Source: CBDDKU01 sp965230375 (lineage in GTDB: Bacteria; Bacteroidota; Bacteroidia; Flavobacteriales_D; Cryomorphaceae). Taken from it: 64,000 nt of DNA. Both the position numbers and the translations under genes were made by a program. This document shows positions 1 through 9,904 of this stretch, piece after piece (position 1 is the stretch's first letter; each line of letters opens with the position of its first letter). The notes under the pieces were generated by a model. That model worked only from the letters and a program-made list of their open reading frames with translations, made no database searches and had not been told where the DNA came from. Location: assembly GCA_965230375.1 (NCBI GenBank), contig CBDDKU010000022.1:52165-116164 (forward strand), read 5' to 3'.

Positions 1-2120
1 ATGAGCCAGTATGGCAAGGTCATTCCCTGAATCTCGAGAATATAGTTTCCGATAATTACGAAAAGGAACATTTGCAATGCCGAAATGGCGAGCATGATTC
101 CAATCTTACTGTACAGATAGCTAGTTCTTGAGAGGTTCAGGAAGGACTCTCGTTGTCTAATTTTCTTGTCGCGGATAATCTCTTCCGAACTCACCGTCAA
201 CCCAATGAATAGGGCTACAATCACCGAAATAAAAATATAGACAGGAATGTTTTCGTTTTCTCTGAAAATGTAGCTTTCTCCCAATCCACCTGGAATGAAA
301 AACCGCATGAAAAAGGCAAGGATCATCGCCAGAGCTGGTGCTTCCAGTAGGTTAATCAAGACGTACTGTCGATTCGTGAGCTTCGAAAGAATGTCGCGCT
401 TCATGAATACACCAAACTGCTTGATCTTTGTTGGGATAGTGAATCCGGTTTCTGGTATCGGTTGAACTTTTTGATAATCTGGGAATTCCGTTTCGATATG
501 CTCCTTATACAGCTCATTCCATTCCTTAGGAGTGATTTTTCGCTGATGGGTCAGGTTTCCAAATTCGTCAACAACCTTAGATTCGATAATGTTGAAGATC
601 TCTTCAGTTTGAACATTTCCGCAGATGTGACATTCGGCTTCATCACAGTTGATGTGATCTACCATTTTCTTGAAGTAAACCAAGCTGTCTACTGGGTTTC
701 CATAGTAAATTGGGAATCCACCATTGTCCATCACCAAAAGGCGATCAAACATCTTAAAGATGTCTGAAGATGGCTGGTGAATAACCACGAAAATCAACTT
801 ACCCTTCAAACTAAGTTCTTTGAGTAAGTCCATAATATTTTCAGAATCGCGAGATGAAAGACCCGATGTAGGCTCATCTACGAAAAGTACTGCCGGTTCA
901 CGGATCAGCTCCAAAGCGATATTCAGCCTTTTTCGCTGACCACCACTAATGGTTTTATCCAGAGGGTTTCCGACTTTTAGGTCAGAAGTCTCAGAAAGGC
1001 CCAATGTCGAAAGAAGTTCGTTGACAAGATCGGTTATCTCCTCGTTTGACTTCTGGCCAAAACAGAGTTTGGCGTTGTAGAACAAGTTTTGAAATACAGT
1101 TAGCTCCTCAACGAGTAAATCGTCTTGAGCCACATATCCAATAAGTCCTTCAAGAGAGTCTGACTCATGGTGAATATCGATTCCGTTGATGGTTATTTTT
1201 CCATTCGACGGTTTTAAGTTTCCATTCAGAACATTCAGCAGGGTAGATTTTCCACTACCGCTGGCCCCCATGATTCCGACAAGGCGTCCGTCTTCTTCGT
1301 AAAGATTTACATCTCGAAGACCGATATTTCCTCGCTTGAATTTATACTCAACGTGGTCTGCACGGAAATAGATTTTTTCGCGATTCCCGTCATTGAGAAA
1401 GGTCCCGATTAGGTCACTGTAGTATATGGGTTTGATTTTACTTCCTCTAATAGAAGCTCCTTGGTTCAGAACGTAGAAGCGATCGCTGTACACCACTTGT
1501 CCTGAAATGTTGTAGCTGCCTTCTCCACGGTATTTGATAAAGTGAAGGTTGACACTGGGTAGCCTCAGCACCCTGATGTAGCCTTCCAGTCCTTCGCAGA
1601 GAAAGTGCTTTCCAAACCCAGCGCCCGAATCGGTGCTATCGGTGATATACATCACGTTTGGTGATTCGATCAATTCCGTTTCGAGCTCGCCCACAAAGTG
1701 CTTAGCAAGCCTGAATTCTTCCAGGTCAAAATTAAAAGTGTCCGCCACGGTGCTGACGAACTCATCTTCCAATTCAGAAACCTCGGTATGGGTATGAACA
1801 AACTCCAACAGTCGGATCAATACAATGACCTTTTGCCGTTGGGTGAGTTCTTCGTTTATCTGGGTACAAATTCGTAGAACTTTAACGGAGTTGACCGATG
1901 TCCGCTTTTTCTCGCCATTCTTTCTCTTCGACACTTTTTGGTACTTCTCGACATACTCATCAAAGTTCTCTAAGTAACTATTTACAACAGTTACAGGAAG
2001 TCTCTCCTTCAGGAAGGACTCCACAATTTGACGGCCAATCAGCCCATCAGTATGATCGGGATCGAATCGTGCAATAATTGCAAACAATTGCAGCAGTGCG
2101 TTGAGTATTCGTTCGCTCAT
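1..2120 (-). CDS. ABCG-like ABC transporter, ATPase fused to membrane domain (3' end cut by window)
   Basis: About 706 codons are visible from the ATG at 2118-2120; the C-terminus lies beyond the left edge. Order seen: an alpha-helical N-terminal region (about residues 1-170) that looks TerB-like, a beta-rich FHA-like stretch, then an ABC ATPase with Walker A GASGSGKST, signature ISGGQRKR and Walker B LFVDEPTSGL, a CxxC pair (HICG) and the first membrane segments of an ABC-2 type permease. The ATPase-then-membrane order and the ISGGQRKRLNIALEL form are typical of ABCG/White-type exporters. Substrate is unknown. The TerB and FHA readings are by eye and are weaker than the ABC call. Confidence 0.85.
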   Translation of the reverse strand, partial: MSERILNALLQLFAIIARFDPDHTDGLIGRQIVESFLKERLPVTVVNSYLENFDEYVEKYQKVSKRKNGEKKRTSVNSVKVLRICTQINEELTQRQKVIVLIRLLEFVHTHTEVSELEDEFVSTVADTFNFDLEEFRLAKHFVGELETELIESPNVMYITDSTDSGAGFGKHFLCEGLEGYIRVLRLPSVNLHFIKYRGEGSYNISGQVVYSDRFYVLNQGASIRGSKIKPIYYSDLIGTFLNDGNREKIYFRADHVEYKFKRGNIGLRDVNLYEEDGRLVGIMGASGSGKSTLLNVLNGNLKPSNGKITINGIDIHHESDSLEGLIGYVAQDDLLVEELTVFQNLFYNAKLCFGQKSNEEITDLVNELLSTLGLSETSDLKVGNPLDKTISGGQRKRLNIALELIREPAVLFVDEPTSGLSSRDSENIMDLLKELSLKGKLIFVVIHQPSSDIFKMFDRLLVMDNGGFPIYYGNPVDSLVYFKKMVDHINCDEAECHICGNVQTEEIFNIIESKVVDEFGNLTHQRKITPKEWNELYKEHIETEFPDYQKVQPIPETGFTIPTKIKQFGVFMKRDILSKLTNRQYVLINLLEAPALAMILAFFMRFFIPGGLGESYIFRENENIPVYIFISVIVALFIGLTVSSEEIIRDKKIRQRESFLNLSRTSYLYSKIGIMLAISALQMFLFVIIGNYILEIQGMTLPYWL

Positions 2121-2134
2121 AGTTTTAAGGGTAT

Positions 2135-2162
2135 AAAAAAAGCGCCCCGAATTCGAGGCGCT
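2135..2162 (-). terminator. Rho-independent terminator of the 2186-3501 gene pair
   Basis: A near-perfect hairpin with AGCGCC/GGCGCT outer arms around a CGAATTCG core (2141-2162) is followed on the minus strand by seven T residues. It sits between the end of the small exported-protein gene and the start of the ABC transporter gene, so it most likely ends the upstream minus-strand transcript. Confidence 0.75.
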
Positions 2163-2185
2163 TTTCAAGTCGTTCATTTAAACGG

Positions 2186-2605
2186 TTATCGCTCAAATCC
2201 GATCAATAGTACGGCACATCCTGATTTTTGTTTCGTTAAGTCAATATGAGCTTTGACTTTGGCGTCAATAGTATGTTCAAATTCGAAGTCCCAGTACACG
2301 CTATTGGAATGATCTGCATTCGTGAATAGCACATTGCCTTCCGTGTCTTCAAGAGAAAAGACGAGTTGCTCTCCATCGAGCCCGAGGTATGAAGAGATGC
2401 GGTAATTGGATCCACCGAAAAAAGTGGTGTGAAATTCTGCTTCCTGATCTTCAAAGAGCAAGGCGCGATATACCTGACCATCTGAAATATAGTCTTGTCC
2501 TAAGGCTTTTGCTGCCAGAGTTGCTGTGCTATCGCACTGGGCAAAACTATCCAGGCCCAAGAATGATGTGCACATAAAAAGTAAAACGAGTCTCAGATTT
2601 TTCAT
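2186..2605 (-). CDS. Small exported protein of unknown function
   Basis: 139 residues with a Sec signal peptide (hydrophobic stretch ending in SFAQ, cleavage near residue 22-23). The mature part is short and beta-rich with two cysteines, and I recognise no family. Its ATG overlaps the stop of the upstream lipoprotein gene by four bases (ATGA), so the two are translationally coupled and probably act together in the envelope. A terminator follows directly. Confidence 0.7.
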   Translation of the reverse strand: MKNLRLVLLFMCTSFLGLDSFAQCDSTATLAAKALGQDYISDGQVYRALLFEDQEAEFHTTFFGGSNYRISSYLGLDGEQLVFSLEDTEGNVLFTNADHSNSVYWDFEFEHTIDAKVKAHIDLTKQKSGCAVLLIGFER

Positions 2606-3501
2606 GATGCTTGCAGGATTAGTTGTCGGAGCTCGGAAACACGAGAAGAAATCTCTTTTTGTGTTTCAGGTTTCATAATAAATATGGTCTGACTTTTTAT
2701 CGTCGTTTTTTTCGCTTCAGCGTTAGTGACTGAAGGGCTGTAAGAATACGTTCGTACTACATCGGTATAAGTCATATTCAAGCTGTCCATCTTATTCATA
2801 AATGGGCTGTCGGTCAGGTTTTCATCTTCGAGTTTATGCAGGATGTTGCACAGTGTCTCAATGGTCACCTTCTGTTCAGCGATCCGTTGCTTGGCTTCGT
2901 CTGTTCCAGATTCTGCAGCTACGATGGTCAAGTAAGTAGATTCAATCCACCCACCAGCCAATACCAGTGTAGCAATGTCAATCCGATCGTTTTCCTTGAG
3001 ATAAGCATCTGCAGCTCGGTAAAACTGTCCACTGAGAATGAGAAGTGAATCGGCATTTCCGACATGTCCGCCCAGTCTTTTCATCAGTTCGACATCAATG
3101 GCGCCTTTCACTTCCAATTTTTCCGCCAGTGTTTCGAGTGCTTTGAATTGCTTCAGAGCTCGCTGGCCATCATTGTAAAGAGAAGCGTAGGCCATATCGG
3201 TACCGGCAATTCCCATGTTGAGCGCCATATCGGTTCTGGAAACCAATGCTCCCGCCCTTTGTGGGTCTCCCAAGCGATCGGCTTCGAAAGGTGCACCAGA
3301 ATTTTTCACCAAAATGGCAGTTTGGATTGGCGATGGAATCCCGAATAACTCGCCGGCCACATTGAGAACAGATGTTTTAGTACTATCCACTTCAACGTTG
3401 CTGATGTCTTTTTCACTCGTTACCTGTCTTTCATGACACGAGTTAAGGGCCAGTGCCCCGAGAGCAAGACCAAATAGAAATATTTTATTGATGGACTTCA
3501 T
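2602..3501 (-). CDS. Lipoprotein of unknown function
   Basis: 299 residues beginning with an SPII signal (lipobox LNSC, Cys22). The mature protein is largely helical, rich in Leu, Ala and Glu, without recognisable catalytic motifs. It resembles conserved Bacteroidota hypothetical lipoproteins. It overlaps the downstream exported protein by four bases, forming a two-gene operon. Function unknown. Confidence 0.7.
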   Translation of the reverse strand: MKSINKIFLFGLALGALALNSCHERQVTSEKDISNVEVDSTKTSVLNVAGELFGIPSPIQTAILVKNSGAPFEADRLGDPQRAGALVSRTDMALNMGIAGTDMAYASLYNDGQRALKQFKALETLAEKLEVKGAIDVELMKRLGGHVGNADSLLILSGQFYRAADAYLKENDRIDIATLVLAGGWIESTYLTIVAAESGTDEAKQRIAEQKVTIETLCNILHKLEDENLTDSPFMNKMDSLNMTYTDVVRTYSYSPSVTNAEAKKTTIKSQTIFIMKPETQKEISSRVSELRQLILQAS

Positions 3502-3567
3502 AGTCTAGTTTTCAATATGCTCGAAATTACCTATTTCGCAAGGAATGCTGACAGATTCTGTTTCAAC

Positions 3568-5325
3568 TTATCGCCAAATCGATGTTCGTTTTAATCCCCA
3601 AACTAGCGCAGTTGCACTCACAATACATACAATGGCATAAATCAACACTGAATTCCATTCTGAAAAAAGGACTTTTCCGGTGAGAAAGAGGATGCTGTAG
3701 GCGAGCACCACGGCCGAAATCCAACAAGTGAACAATGGGAATAGACTCGTTTTGGACTCTTCGTCGCTTCGAAATGACGCCCAGCTTCCATCTGGTTTTA
3801 CTTGGTTGTAGAATCGAGTCAAAACGGCATTCGATTCTGGACTAGTAAGCAAAGTCACAACAATCCAAGTGACTGTGGTAAACCCAACCGTGAAGAAGAA
3901 ACTATCGGGAAATTCCCAGCCAAAGCCATATCGTGAGATTGCAAAAGCCACGAATGGTGCAATCGTTGCAGAAATTTCGCTCCAGGCATTGATCCGCCAC
4001 CAATACCAGCGCAGTATGAGTACCAGACCCAGTCCGGCTCCACACTCCATAATAAATGACCACACTTCATGAATAGATGTCATTTGAGTGGTAACTGCTA
4101 AACCGAGTGCCATCAATATAACTGTAGTAATACGCGAAGCACCTACGTATCCCTTCTCACTGAGATTGGGGTTCATAAAGCGCTTGTAAAGGTCGTTTAC
4201 CAGATACCCCGCTCCCCAATTGAGTTGTGTTGAAATAGTACTGAGATAAGCCGCTAGAAACGAAGCGAGCAATAGTCCTTTGAGTCCGACGGGAAGAAAG
4301 TCTCGCATAGCCCATACGTAAGTTTTACCGAAGTCAGCCGGCGTTACACCTTCGTTGGTCATAGGATTCATCTCAGGATAGATAAGAAGGCACGAAAGGG
4401 CAACCAAAATCCAAGGCCATGGGCGGAGACAGTAATGGGCAACTTGAAAGAGTAGTGTAGCATACACGGCTCCCTTCTCCGTCCGGGTACTCATCATTCG
4501 TTGCGCAACATACCCACCACCACCTGGCTCTTGACCGGGATACCAGCTGGCCCACCATTGCACACCGAGATATGCGAGGAATGACCCTACTCCTATAGAT
4601 AAACTTTGCAGTCCGCCTTCTCCACCGATAGTTGGGAAGAAGCTGAAAAGCGAATCTGGCAGCGATGTTCGAAGACCAGTCAAACCACCTACTTCAGGCT
4701 GGTTAACAACGATCACAGAAAGAATAATGGTACCGGTGATAGCCACACAAAACTGGACGACATCCGTCACTGCTACACCCCAAATACCAGATAAGGACGT
4801 GTAGATAGCGGCAAAGATCATCGCTCCTCCCAAAATCCAATACACGGTAGATAGCTCAAGCCCAAAAAAGGCTTGGAGAATAGAGATCATGGCAAGGTTT
4901 ACCCAACCGATGATCATGATATTCATAAAAAGACCGAGGTAAACGCTCTTGAATGCACGGAGAATTTTGGCCGGGACACCACCATACCTAAGTTCGATCA
5001 GTTCGATCTCCGTCAAAACACCTGCGCGGCGCCATAGCTTTGCAAAAAAGAAGGTGGTAAGCATTCCACCTGCCAAAAAACTCCACCAAAGCCAGTTTCC
5101 AGAAATTCCATTCTTTCCGACTAACTCAGTGACTGCTAATGGAGTGTCTGCGGCAAAAGTTGTAGCCACCATAGAAATACCTGCAATAAGCCAAGGCATA
5201 TCTCGGTCACCTAAAAAGAAACTAACCAGACTCTTGGAAGCGCGTTTGCGAAAATACAAGCCAATCAACAAGCTGATTATCAGAAAACCGGCTATGATAA
5301 GCCAATCGACAAAGTGTAAATCCAT
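3568..5325 (-). CDS. Sodium:solute symporter (SSS family)
   Basis: An integral membrane protein of about 585 residues with some 13-15 hydrophobic segments. The N-terminal part has the SSS-type pattern of a first helix, then FLGDRDMPW and a TFAADTPLAVTELV stretch like the sodium-binding region of SSS transporters. The longer frame would begin at a TTG at 5352, but the ATG at 5323-5325 (MDLHFVDWL) gives the usual SSS N-terminus and is preferred. The substrate cannot be told from sequence. It is divergent from priA and forms a single-gene unit. Confidence 0.88.
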   Translation of the reverse strand: MDLHFVDWLIIAGFLIISLLIGLYFRKRASKSLVSFFLGDRDMPWLIAGISMVATTFAADTPLAVTELVGKNGISGNWLWWSFLAGGMLTTFFFAKLWRRAGVLTEIELIELRYGGVPAKILRAFKSVYLGLFMNIMIIGWVNLAMISILQAFFGLELSTVYWILGGAMIFAAIYTSLSGIWGVAVTDVVQFCVAITGTIILSVIVVNQPEVGGLTGLRTSLPDSLFSFFPTIGGEGGLQSLSIGVGSFLAYLGVQWWASWYPGQEPGGGGYVAQRMMSTRTEKGAVYATLLFQVAHYCLRPWPWILVALSCLLIYPEMNPMTNEGVTPADFGKTYVWAMRDFLPVGLKGLLLASFLAAYLSTISTQLNWGAGYLVNDLYKRFMNPNLSEKGYVGASRITTVILMALGLAVTTQMTSIHEVWSFIMECGAGLGLVLILRWYWWRINAWSEISATIAPFVAFAISRYGFGWEFPDSFFFTVGFTTVTWIVVTLLTSPESNAVLTRFYNQVKPDGSWASFRSDEESKTSLFPLFTCWISAVVLAYSILFLTGKVLFSEWNSVLIYAIVCIVSATALVWGLKRTSIWR

Positions 5326-5440
5326 GCTCGAAAAATAATCCAATTGTCCCAAGCTTAGCGATGAGCATTGATCAACTTGCCACCAATCTTTGTTGGTAAT
5401 TTGAACTAAATTCGCTCTCCAATTACTTGATCGGGATTAT

Positions 5441-7903
5441 TTGAAAACCTACTTCGCTGATATTGTTCTACCACTGGCGGTGCCGAATGCATTTACTTAT
5501 CGCATTCCGCAAGATCTGAATGACTATATCAAGGTTGGAATGCGTGTAATCGTGCCGTTTGGAAGGCAAAAACTGATGACGGGAATTGTCCTGAAACTTC
5601 ACGAAAACCCACCTACGAATTACACGGCAAAGTATGTGGATAGCATACTCGAGACGGAACCAGTTGTAACAGAGAAGCAAATCATGTTTTGGGAGTGGAT
5701 GTCGACTTATTACCTCTGTCATCAAGGGGAAGTACTGCTGGCTTCGTTGCCAGCCGGTCTTCGACTTTCAAGTGAGAGTTCCTTTATCTTGAATCCGGCG
5801 TTTGATGGAGACACCACCGGCTTTTCCGAGCGCGAAATGATGGTGATAGAAGCCATTTCAAATAGAGAAGTTCTTTCGGCCGATGAGGTTTCTAAAACGC
5901 TAGGTGTAAAAAAGTATCAACCTATTCTCAAGAGGTTGTTGGAGACTGGCGCGGTAATGATCATGGAAGGAGTTAAGGAGCGATACACTCCAAAAACCGA
6001 GATCTTGGTACGGTTAAATGCGACCATCCATGGCGAGTCAGAGCTTCAGGAAGCTTTTGAGAAGGTATCTCGTGCAGCAAAGCAGGAAGCCGTACTTCTG
6101 ACTTTCTTAGGAGAGACACAGGAAATGGCAGATGCACAGAGAGTGATGAAAAAGTCGATTCTTCAGAAAAAGGCTAACGCGACTTCTTCGCAAGTAAAGG
6201 CGCTGGTTGAAAAAGGAATTCTGGATCTCGAAGAAATTACTGTAGATCGCATCGAACCATTTTCAGGTGATACTAAAGCGTTTCCAAAATTGAGTGACAT
6301 GCAAGAGAAAGCACTTCACTCTATAAACGGCTTTTTCGAGCAAAACCAGGTAACACTTCTGCATGGAGTTACCGCTTCTGGGAAAACTGAAGTATATATC
6401 AATCTAATCAAAGCGTGTTTGGACCGGGGAGAAGAAGTGCTTTTTATGGTTCCCGAAATTGCCTTGACAGCTCAGATGATTGGAAGAATGCAACGGCACT
6501 TTGGCGACGATGTGCTAGTTTACCACTCCAAATTTAACCAGCAAGAACGCGTCGAGATCTGGAACATGGTCCTCCATAACAAACCTGGTTCTGGGAAGCT
6601 TATTCTCGGAGCGAGAAGTGCTGTCTTCTTGCCTTTTAGTCACCTTGGGCTTATAGTTGTGGATGAAGAACATGAGTCATCTTACAAGCAAATGGATCCA
6701 GCACCGCGCTATAATGGGCGAGACTCAGCCATTGTGCTAGCTCAGATCCACAAGGCCAATACCTTGTTGGGTTCGGCAACCCCTTCTTTCGAGTCCATGC
6801 ACAACGCTGAATCGGGAAAGTATGGCTATGTGAAGATGAACGAACGATTTGGTGGAATGTTGATGCCATCAATCTCGACGGCCAAGCTAGGGGCAAAAAA
6901 TGGTGCGAAGGGGTATTTCACCCTTGACCTCATTCAATCCATTAAAGACACACTTGCATCTGACGAGCAAGTGATTCTCTTTCAGAATAGGAGAGGCTAC
7001 AGTCCGGTTATCGTCTGTCAGGTCTGTGGTTGGTCACCGGAATGCACAAGGTGTGATGTCACGACAACATTTCACAAGAGCAAAGACCGTTTAGTTTGTC
7101 ACTACTGTGGTAATAAATATTCAGTTCCTGTTACCTGTCACTCTTGCGGGTCGCACAAGTTAGATGTCGGAGGCTATGGTACGGAGCGCATCGAAGAAGA
7201 AGTGGCCATACATTTTCCTAAAGCAAAGATTGGTCGTTTGGATCTCGATGCAACGAGATCCAAAAATGCCTACCAGCAGATTATTTCGGACTTTCAGAAT
7301 GGGAGTATTGACATTCTGATTGGTACCCAAATGGTCACTAAGGGGCTAGACTTTGATCGGGTCCGTGTTGTGGGTATTCTCAATGCCGATCTCTTGATTC
7401 GATATCCAGATTTTCGTTCTACCGAAAGAGCATTTCAGCTCATGACCCAAGTGGCCGGTCGGGCTGGACGTAGAGACAAGCGCGGGAAGGTGATTGTTCA
7501 GACTTACGAACCAGACCAATGGATTGTGCAACGCGTAATTAATGGTGATTATTATCCAGTGTTTCAACATGAAATGGCTGAGCGCAAGAACTTTCATTAC
7601 CCACCGTATACCCGAATGATTTCCCTGATGTTTAGACATAAGGAACTCGAACTAGTCGATTTTACGTCGGCCGAATACTTCAAAGGACTGAAGACTTTTG
7701 TTGAGAGCCATCGGATTCTCGGACCTGAGTATCCGTCAGTAGCGCGCGTGAAAAACCGATATCACAAACAGATCATCTTAAAACTTCCTCTTGGTCCTTC
7801 CCTGAAGCGAGCCAAAGAGAACTTGCTCGCCTTCAATGATCAGTTTTTTAGTAAAAAACAGTTTCGTCCTGTTAGGTTAATAATCGACGTCGACCCCCAA
7901 TAG
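5441..7903 (+). CDS. priA: Primosomal protein N' (PriA replication restart helicase)
   Basis: 820 residues. An N-terminal PriA DNA-binding domain is followed by helicase Walker A GVTASGKT (309-316), a DEEH box (408-411) and a zinc-binding cluster of eight cysteines in CxxC pairs (526/529, 535/538, 553/556, 566/569), then a helicase C domain with GTQM and QVAGRAGR motifs. PriA recognises stalled forks and reloads the replisome. The best start is a TTG at 5441, because the family N-terminus begins right there and no in-frame ATG lies nearby. This is a complete protein of family length. Confidence 0.96.
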   Translation: MKTYFADIVLPLAVPNAFTYRIPQDLNDYIKVGMRVIVPFGRQKLMTGIVLKLHENPPTNYTAKYVDSILETEPVVTEKQIMFWEWMSTYYLCHQGEVLLASLPAGLRLSSESSFILNPAFDGDTTGFSEREMMVIEAISNREVLSADEVSKTLGVKKYQPILKRLLETGAVMIMEGVKERYTPKTEILVRLNATIHGESELQEAFEKVSRAAKQEAVLLTFLGETQEMADAQRVMKKSILQKKANATSSQVKALVEKGILDLEEITVDRIEPFSGDTKAFPKLSDMQEKALHSINGFFEQNQVTLLHGVTASGKTEVYINLIKACLDRGEEVLFMVPEIALTAQMIGRMQRHFGDDVLVYHSKFNQQERVEIWNMVLHNKPGSGKLILGARSAVFLPFSHLGLIVVDEEHESSYKQMDPAPRYNGRDSAIVLAQIHKANTLLGSATPSFESMHNAESGKYGYVKMNERFGGMLMPSISTAKLGAKNGAKGYFTLDLIQSIKDTLASDEQVILFQNRRGYSPVIVCQVCGWSPECTRCDVTTTFHKSKDRLVCHYCGNKYSVPVTCHSCGSHKLDVGGYGTERIEEEVAIHFPKAKIGRLDLDATRSKNAYQQIISDFQNGSIDILIGTQMVTKGLDFDRVRVVGILNADLLIRYPDFRSTERAFQLMTQVAGRAGRRDKRGKVIVQTYEPDQWIVQRVINGDYYPVFQHEMAERKNFHYPPYTRMISLMFRHKELELVDFTSAEYFKGLKTFVESHRILGPEYPSVARVKNRYHKQIILKLPLGPSLKRAKENLLAFNDQFFSKKQFRPVRLIIDVDPQ

Positions 7904-7934
7904 GAAGGTATTTTCCCATATCTTTCCCGCCGCA

Positions 7935-8705
7935 ATGTCATTCAAAGTCAAGAACGTATTCGGTCACTGGCTATGGATCAAGTATCTCTTGATATCCATT
8001 TTTGGTGCCTTGACCTGGCCTCGGTTTATGTGGATCAACAGTTCGATCATAGCGGGGATGGATGTGCTGAAGGAGCTACCTGAAAGAAATGTCCTGTTTG
8101 TGAGTAATCATCAGACCTATTTCGCTGACGTTACATTAATGTACCATGCCTTCAGTGCGGCAAAATGGAAGATGAAGAACGGTATTTCAAACCCGATTTA
8201 TCTCATTGCGCCAAAGTTGAACGTGTATTACGTGGCTGCCAAAGAAACGATGAAGAGCGGTTTTCTGCCGAAGGTATTTGCCTACGCAGGTGCTGTTACG
8301 GTACAGCGCACATGGCGAGAAGCTGGTAAGGCGATAGATCGCGAAGTAAATCCAGATGACCCGAAGAATATGCGATTAGCTTTACAGTCAGGGTGGCTGG
8401 TTACTTTCCCACAAGGAACGACAAAGCCATTTGAGCAAGGGAGAAAAGGAACTGCATATCTTATCAAAGAGACCAAACCAATTGTGGTTCCAGTGAACAT
8501 TGATGGGTTTAGAAGAGCCTTTGATAAAAAGGGACTGAAATTGAAGAAAAGAGATTCAAGGCTCCTGATGAAATTCTACCCGCCTTTGGATATAGATTAT
8601 GATGCCAGTCCTGATAAAGTGCTCGAGCAGATCATGCAATCCATAAAGCAGACTCCAGAGTTTATTCGGGTACCGCCACCAAAAGATGGCGAAGAAGAAA
8701 AGTAA
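7935..8705 (+). CDS. PlsC-like 1-acyl-glycerol-3-phosphate acyltransferase family protein
   Basis: 256 residues with the lysophospholipid acyltransferase fold. A possible N-terminal membrane helix is followed by SNHQTYFADVT (acyltransferase block I) and FPQGTTKPF (block III). Both blocks depart from the consensus: the His-to-Asp spacing is five residues rather than the usual four, and FPEGTR is FPQGTT. A role in phospholipid or lipid A-related acyl transfer is likely by family, but the donor and acceptor are unknown. It starts 31 bases after priA and ends back-to-back with the convergent cyclophilin gene. Confidence 0.82.
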   Translation: MSFKVKNVFGHWLWIKYLLISIFGALTWPRFMWINSSIIAGMDVLKELPERNVLFVSNHQTYFADVTLMYHAFSAAKWKMKNGISNPIYLIAPKLNVYYVAAKETMKSGFLPKVFAYAGAVTVQRTWREAGKAIDREVNPDDPKNMRLALQSGWLVTFPQGTTKPFEQGRKGTAYLIKETKPIVVPVNIDGFRRAFDKKGLKLKKRDSRLLMKFYPPLDIDYDASPDKVLEQIMQSIKQTPEFIRVPPPKDGEEEK

Positions 8706-9503
8706 TCAGTCTATTACTTCAATATTCATGACAAGGGGTTCAAGCGGCCATTGACTGTCGTCTGTTTCTACTTCTGACATTTTCTTAAGAACATCCAACC
8801 CTTCATAGATTTCGCCGAATACGGTGTGCTCACCATCCAGATGTGGCGCTCCACCTATGGTTAAGTATTTCGATCGTAGCGGCTCTTCGATTCTCATTTC
8901 GTGATCTCGCTCAATGGCCAGCAATTGAGGCTCTTTAAAGACTTGCCCTTCTACAAAGTAAAAGTTATAGGCAGCTGATCGTTTCTCTGGGTTGTCTTCA
9001 TATTTCCGAGCCATGGCAAGTGCCCCGCGGATATGATTGTGATCTGGAGAGACTTCTGATTCGATGGTGTAATTGCCGATTAAGAGTCGTTTTATTTCCT
9101 CTGATTCCTTTTCATTGTTCCCACCTTGAACTACAAAATTTTTGACAACTCTAGTGAACTCGGTTTGGTCGAAATAGCCTCGATCCACGAGCATTATAAA
9201 GTTAGCCGTATGCAGCGGGGTATCATCGAATAAGCGAAACTTGAGCTCACCAAGTCGAGTAGTGAGCTTAAATTTTCGTTCTGGGTGATCTTTCAGGAAG
9301 TTTTCGAGGTAGTCCTTGTAGTTGGACTGGTTCAGCAAAATGTGCTTAGGTCGGGCATCGGACTCTTCTTCGATACTTTTCTCTTCGACCTTTTGGGTGC
9401 TGGGCTTTTCTTTTTTTTCTGATGAATTGCTTTCGGTGTGATTTGGAGTGCAGGCTATTGTCGATAGGAGTATCGTCAATAGCCCAATTGGGAAAAACTT
9501 CAT
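8706..9503 (-). CDS. Cyclophilin-type peptidyl-prolyl isomerase, lipoprotein
   Basis: 265 residues. An SPII signal (lipobox TIAC, Cys18) is followed by a charged Ser/Glu/Lys-rich linker (about 20-50) and a cyclophilin domain. Diagnostic stretches are FTRVVKNFVVQGG and LDGEHTVFGEI, which form the active-site groove in the family. It probably assists protein folding on the periplasmic face of a membrane. Several loop insertions make it longer than a minimal cyclophilin. Its stop codon directly abuts the stop of the acyltransferase gene on the other strand. Confidence 0.9.
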   Translation of the reverse strand: MKFFPIGLLTILLSTIACTPNHTESNSSEKKEKPSTQKVEEKSIEEESDARPKHILLNQSNYKDYLENFLKDHPERKFKLTTRLGELKFRLFDDTPLHTANFIMLVDRGYFDQTEFTRVVKNFVVQGGNNEKESEEIKRLLIGNYTIESEVSPDHNHIRGALAMARKYEDNPEKRSAAYNFYFVEGQVFKEPQLLAIERDHEMRIEEPLRSKYLTIGGAPHLDGEHTVFGEIYEGLDVLKKMSEVETDDSQWPLEPLVMNIEVID

Positions 9504-9508
9504 TAAAC

Positions 9509-9853
9509 TTACTCTAGAGTGTCGTCGTATTCTTCAACTTTTTCGTGGGTTTCCATTTGCTCAGGGCCATTTAAAGTTGCTGGCTTTGGCCGCTTCAATT
9601 TGGCGCTTCCGTTTAGATTTAATGGGTTTTTGTGCGTGCCTTTTTCGATAACGGCATGCCAAACACCATCAAAAGGTACGATGAATTCAACTGGCGAAGC
9701 GTCGGCTTTTCCGCCTCTGTACTCATAGGTGCGTCCTTGCTTGTATGGTTTCATTTGACTTGCGTGAAGGAGCATAACCTTAGTAGGCTGACTAAACTCC
9801 ACTATGATTCTATCCTTCGCTTTAGCCTGAAATGGCTGATGTAAAAACTTCAT
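9509..9853 (-). CDS. DUF1883 family protein
   Basis: About 114 residues from the ATG at 9851-9853, which is preceded by an AAAGA-type ribosome site. The longer frame from 9898 adds 15 atypical residues. The domain begins MKFLHQPF and contains the Y-KQGRTYEYRGG and SPVEFIVPFDGVWHAVIEKG stretches that mark DUF1883, a small beta-rich domain of unknown role, here followed by a Lys/Pro- and acid-rich tail. It sits five bases upstream of the cyclophilin gene in the same direction, so the two are likely cotranscribed. Confidence 0.8.
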   Translation of the reverse strand: MKFLHQPFQAKAKDRIIVEFSQPTKVMLLHASQMKPYKQGRTYEYRGGKADASPVEFIVPFDGVWHAVIEKGTHKNPLNLNGSAKLKRPKPATLNGPEQMETHEKVEEYDDTLE

Positions 9854-9904
9854 GTCTTTAAGATTTGGTTTAAGTAAGATAGTGAAAAAATGAACCAAAA
9901 AAAG

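Noticed and set aside
462..767. Open frame on the plus strand inside the ABC transporter gene
   Set aside because: It is antisense to a well-supported ABCG-like protein, has no ribosome site and no recognisable product.
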